Source: Brachionus plicatilis (taxonomy: Eukaryota; Rotifera; Eurotatoria; Ploima; Brachionidae). Taken from it: DNA of 64,000 nucleotides. Within the stretch, counting starts at the first letter, position 1, and each line of letters begins with the position of its first letter. Shown piece by piece: positions 63,905 to 64,000 of the stretch. The translations under genes were made by a program, and so were the position numbers. The stretch lies in assembly GCA_010279815.1 (NCBI GenBank), contig QEOQ01000433.1, positions 32,067 through 96,066 of the forward strand, in the 5' to 3' direction. Under the pieces are notes generated by a model. That model made no database searches and was not told the DNA's origin. It saw only the letters and a program-made list of their open reading frames with translations.

Positions 63905-64000
63905 TCATTTTTTTTATATTTATTTATTAAAAATATAATTTGGGCCGAGGCCCCAGGCAGTTCAGAACGGCGTAAACCTTCTTTTCAGCCTGCATTCTTT
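63905..64000 (-). mobile_element. LINE-like 3' end at the window edge
   Basis: Read on the minus strand: GCAGGCTGAAAAGAAGGTTT, then CGTTCTGAACTGCCTGGGGC and CTCGGCCCAAATTATATTTT, finishing in an AATAAATAAATATAAA tail. A GC-richer body followed by an ATAAA-type tail is the layout of the other LINE 3' ends in this window. It runs out of the window. Confidence 0.5.

Noticed and set aside
1..64000. Bacterial or viral origin of the window
   Set aside because: Spliceosomal introns, nuclear-type tRNAs, CHD1 and CCDC57 show it is an animal nuclear genome.

Overview
This is an AT-rich nuclear window from a small invertebrate animal. The evidence is spliceosomal introns of about 47-61 bp with GT/AG ends, eukaryotic tRNAs, animal housekeeping genes (mitochondrial phosphate carrier, ATP synthase gamma, mitoribosomal mL64, an ELOVL fatty-acid elongase, CHD1, the ciliary/centrosomal coiled-coil protein CCDC57) and many short DNA transposons and truncated LINEs. 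A monogonont rotifer would fit the base composition, intron size and gene content, but that is an inference; no marker gene settles it.

Layout. 1-9.6 kb: a minus-strand cluster of MATH/TRAF-like genes (zinc-finger-like N-terminus, coiled coil, MATH domain). One copy is intact and carries a fused internal duplication, one is split by a 5'-truncated LINE, one has a point nonsense codon, and two are fragments. 9.95-12.8 kb: CCDC57 (three exons, plus). 12.8-27.6 kb: a gene-poor, repeat-rich block with one intact intronless gene at 20.6-22.6 kb encoding an ABC-type ATPase joined to a putative restriction-like nuclease domain. Three decayed relatives of it lie within about 12 kb. A LINE split by a 2.1-kb insertion lies here too. 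27.6-28.4 kb: a two-exon gene of Glu/Arg-rich 14-residue repeats. 31-36 kb: tRNA-Phe and a DD3-3 family gene whose single 2.6-kb intron hosts a DNA transposon. 37.8-38.8 kb: phosphate carrier, followed by a 41-bp minisatellite and a LINE ORF1 relic. 43.5-50 kb: the most gene-dense part, with ATP synthase gamma, mL64, tRNA-Asp, a previously untracked 100-residue secreted protein in three small exons, and an ELOVL elongase. 52.5-53.8 kb: an SLC17/PHT4-like MFS transporter. 57.8-60.4 kb: the last exon of CHD1, which runs off towards the right end of the window.

The housekeeping genes are independent transcription units, not operons. Most of the rest is mobile DNA: elements with 8-bp target duplications (hAT-like), TA duplications (pogo/mariner-like) and 8-9 bp duplications with long inverted repeats (Mutator-like foldbacks). 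Two of the 8-bp-type elements carry related short C2H2 zinc-finger reading frames. The most distinctive items are the ABC-ATPase/nuclease-like family, the zinc-finger-carrying short transposons, and a three-unit peptide repeat inserted in the SANT-SLIDE region of CHD1.
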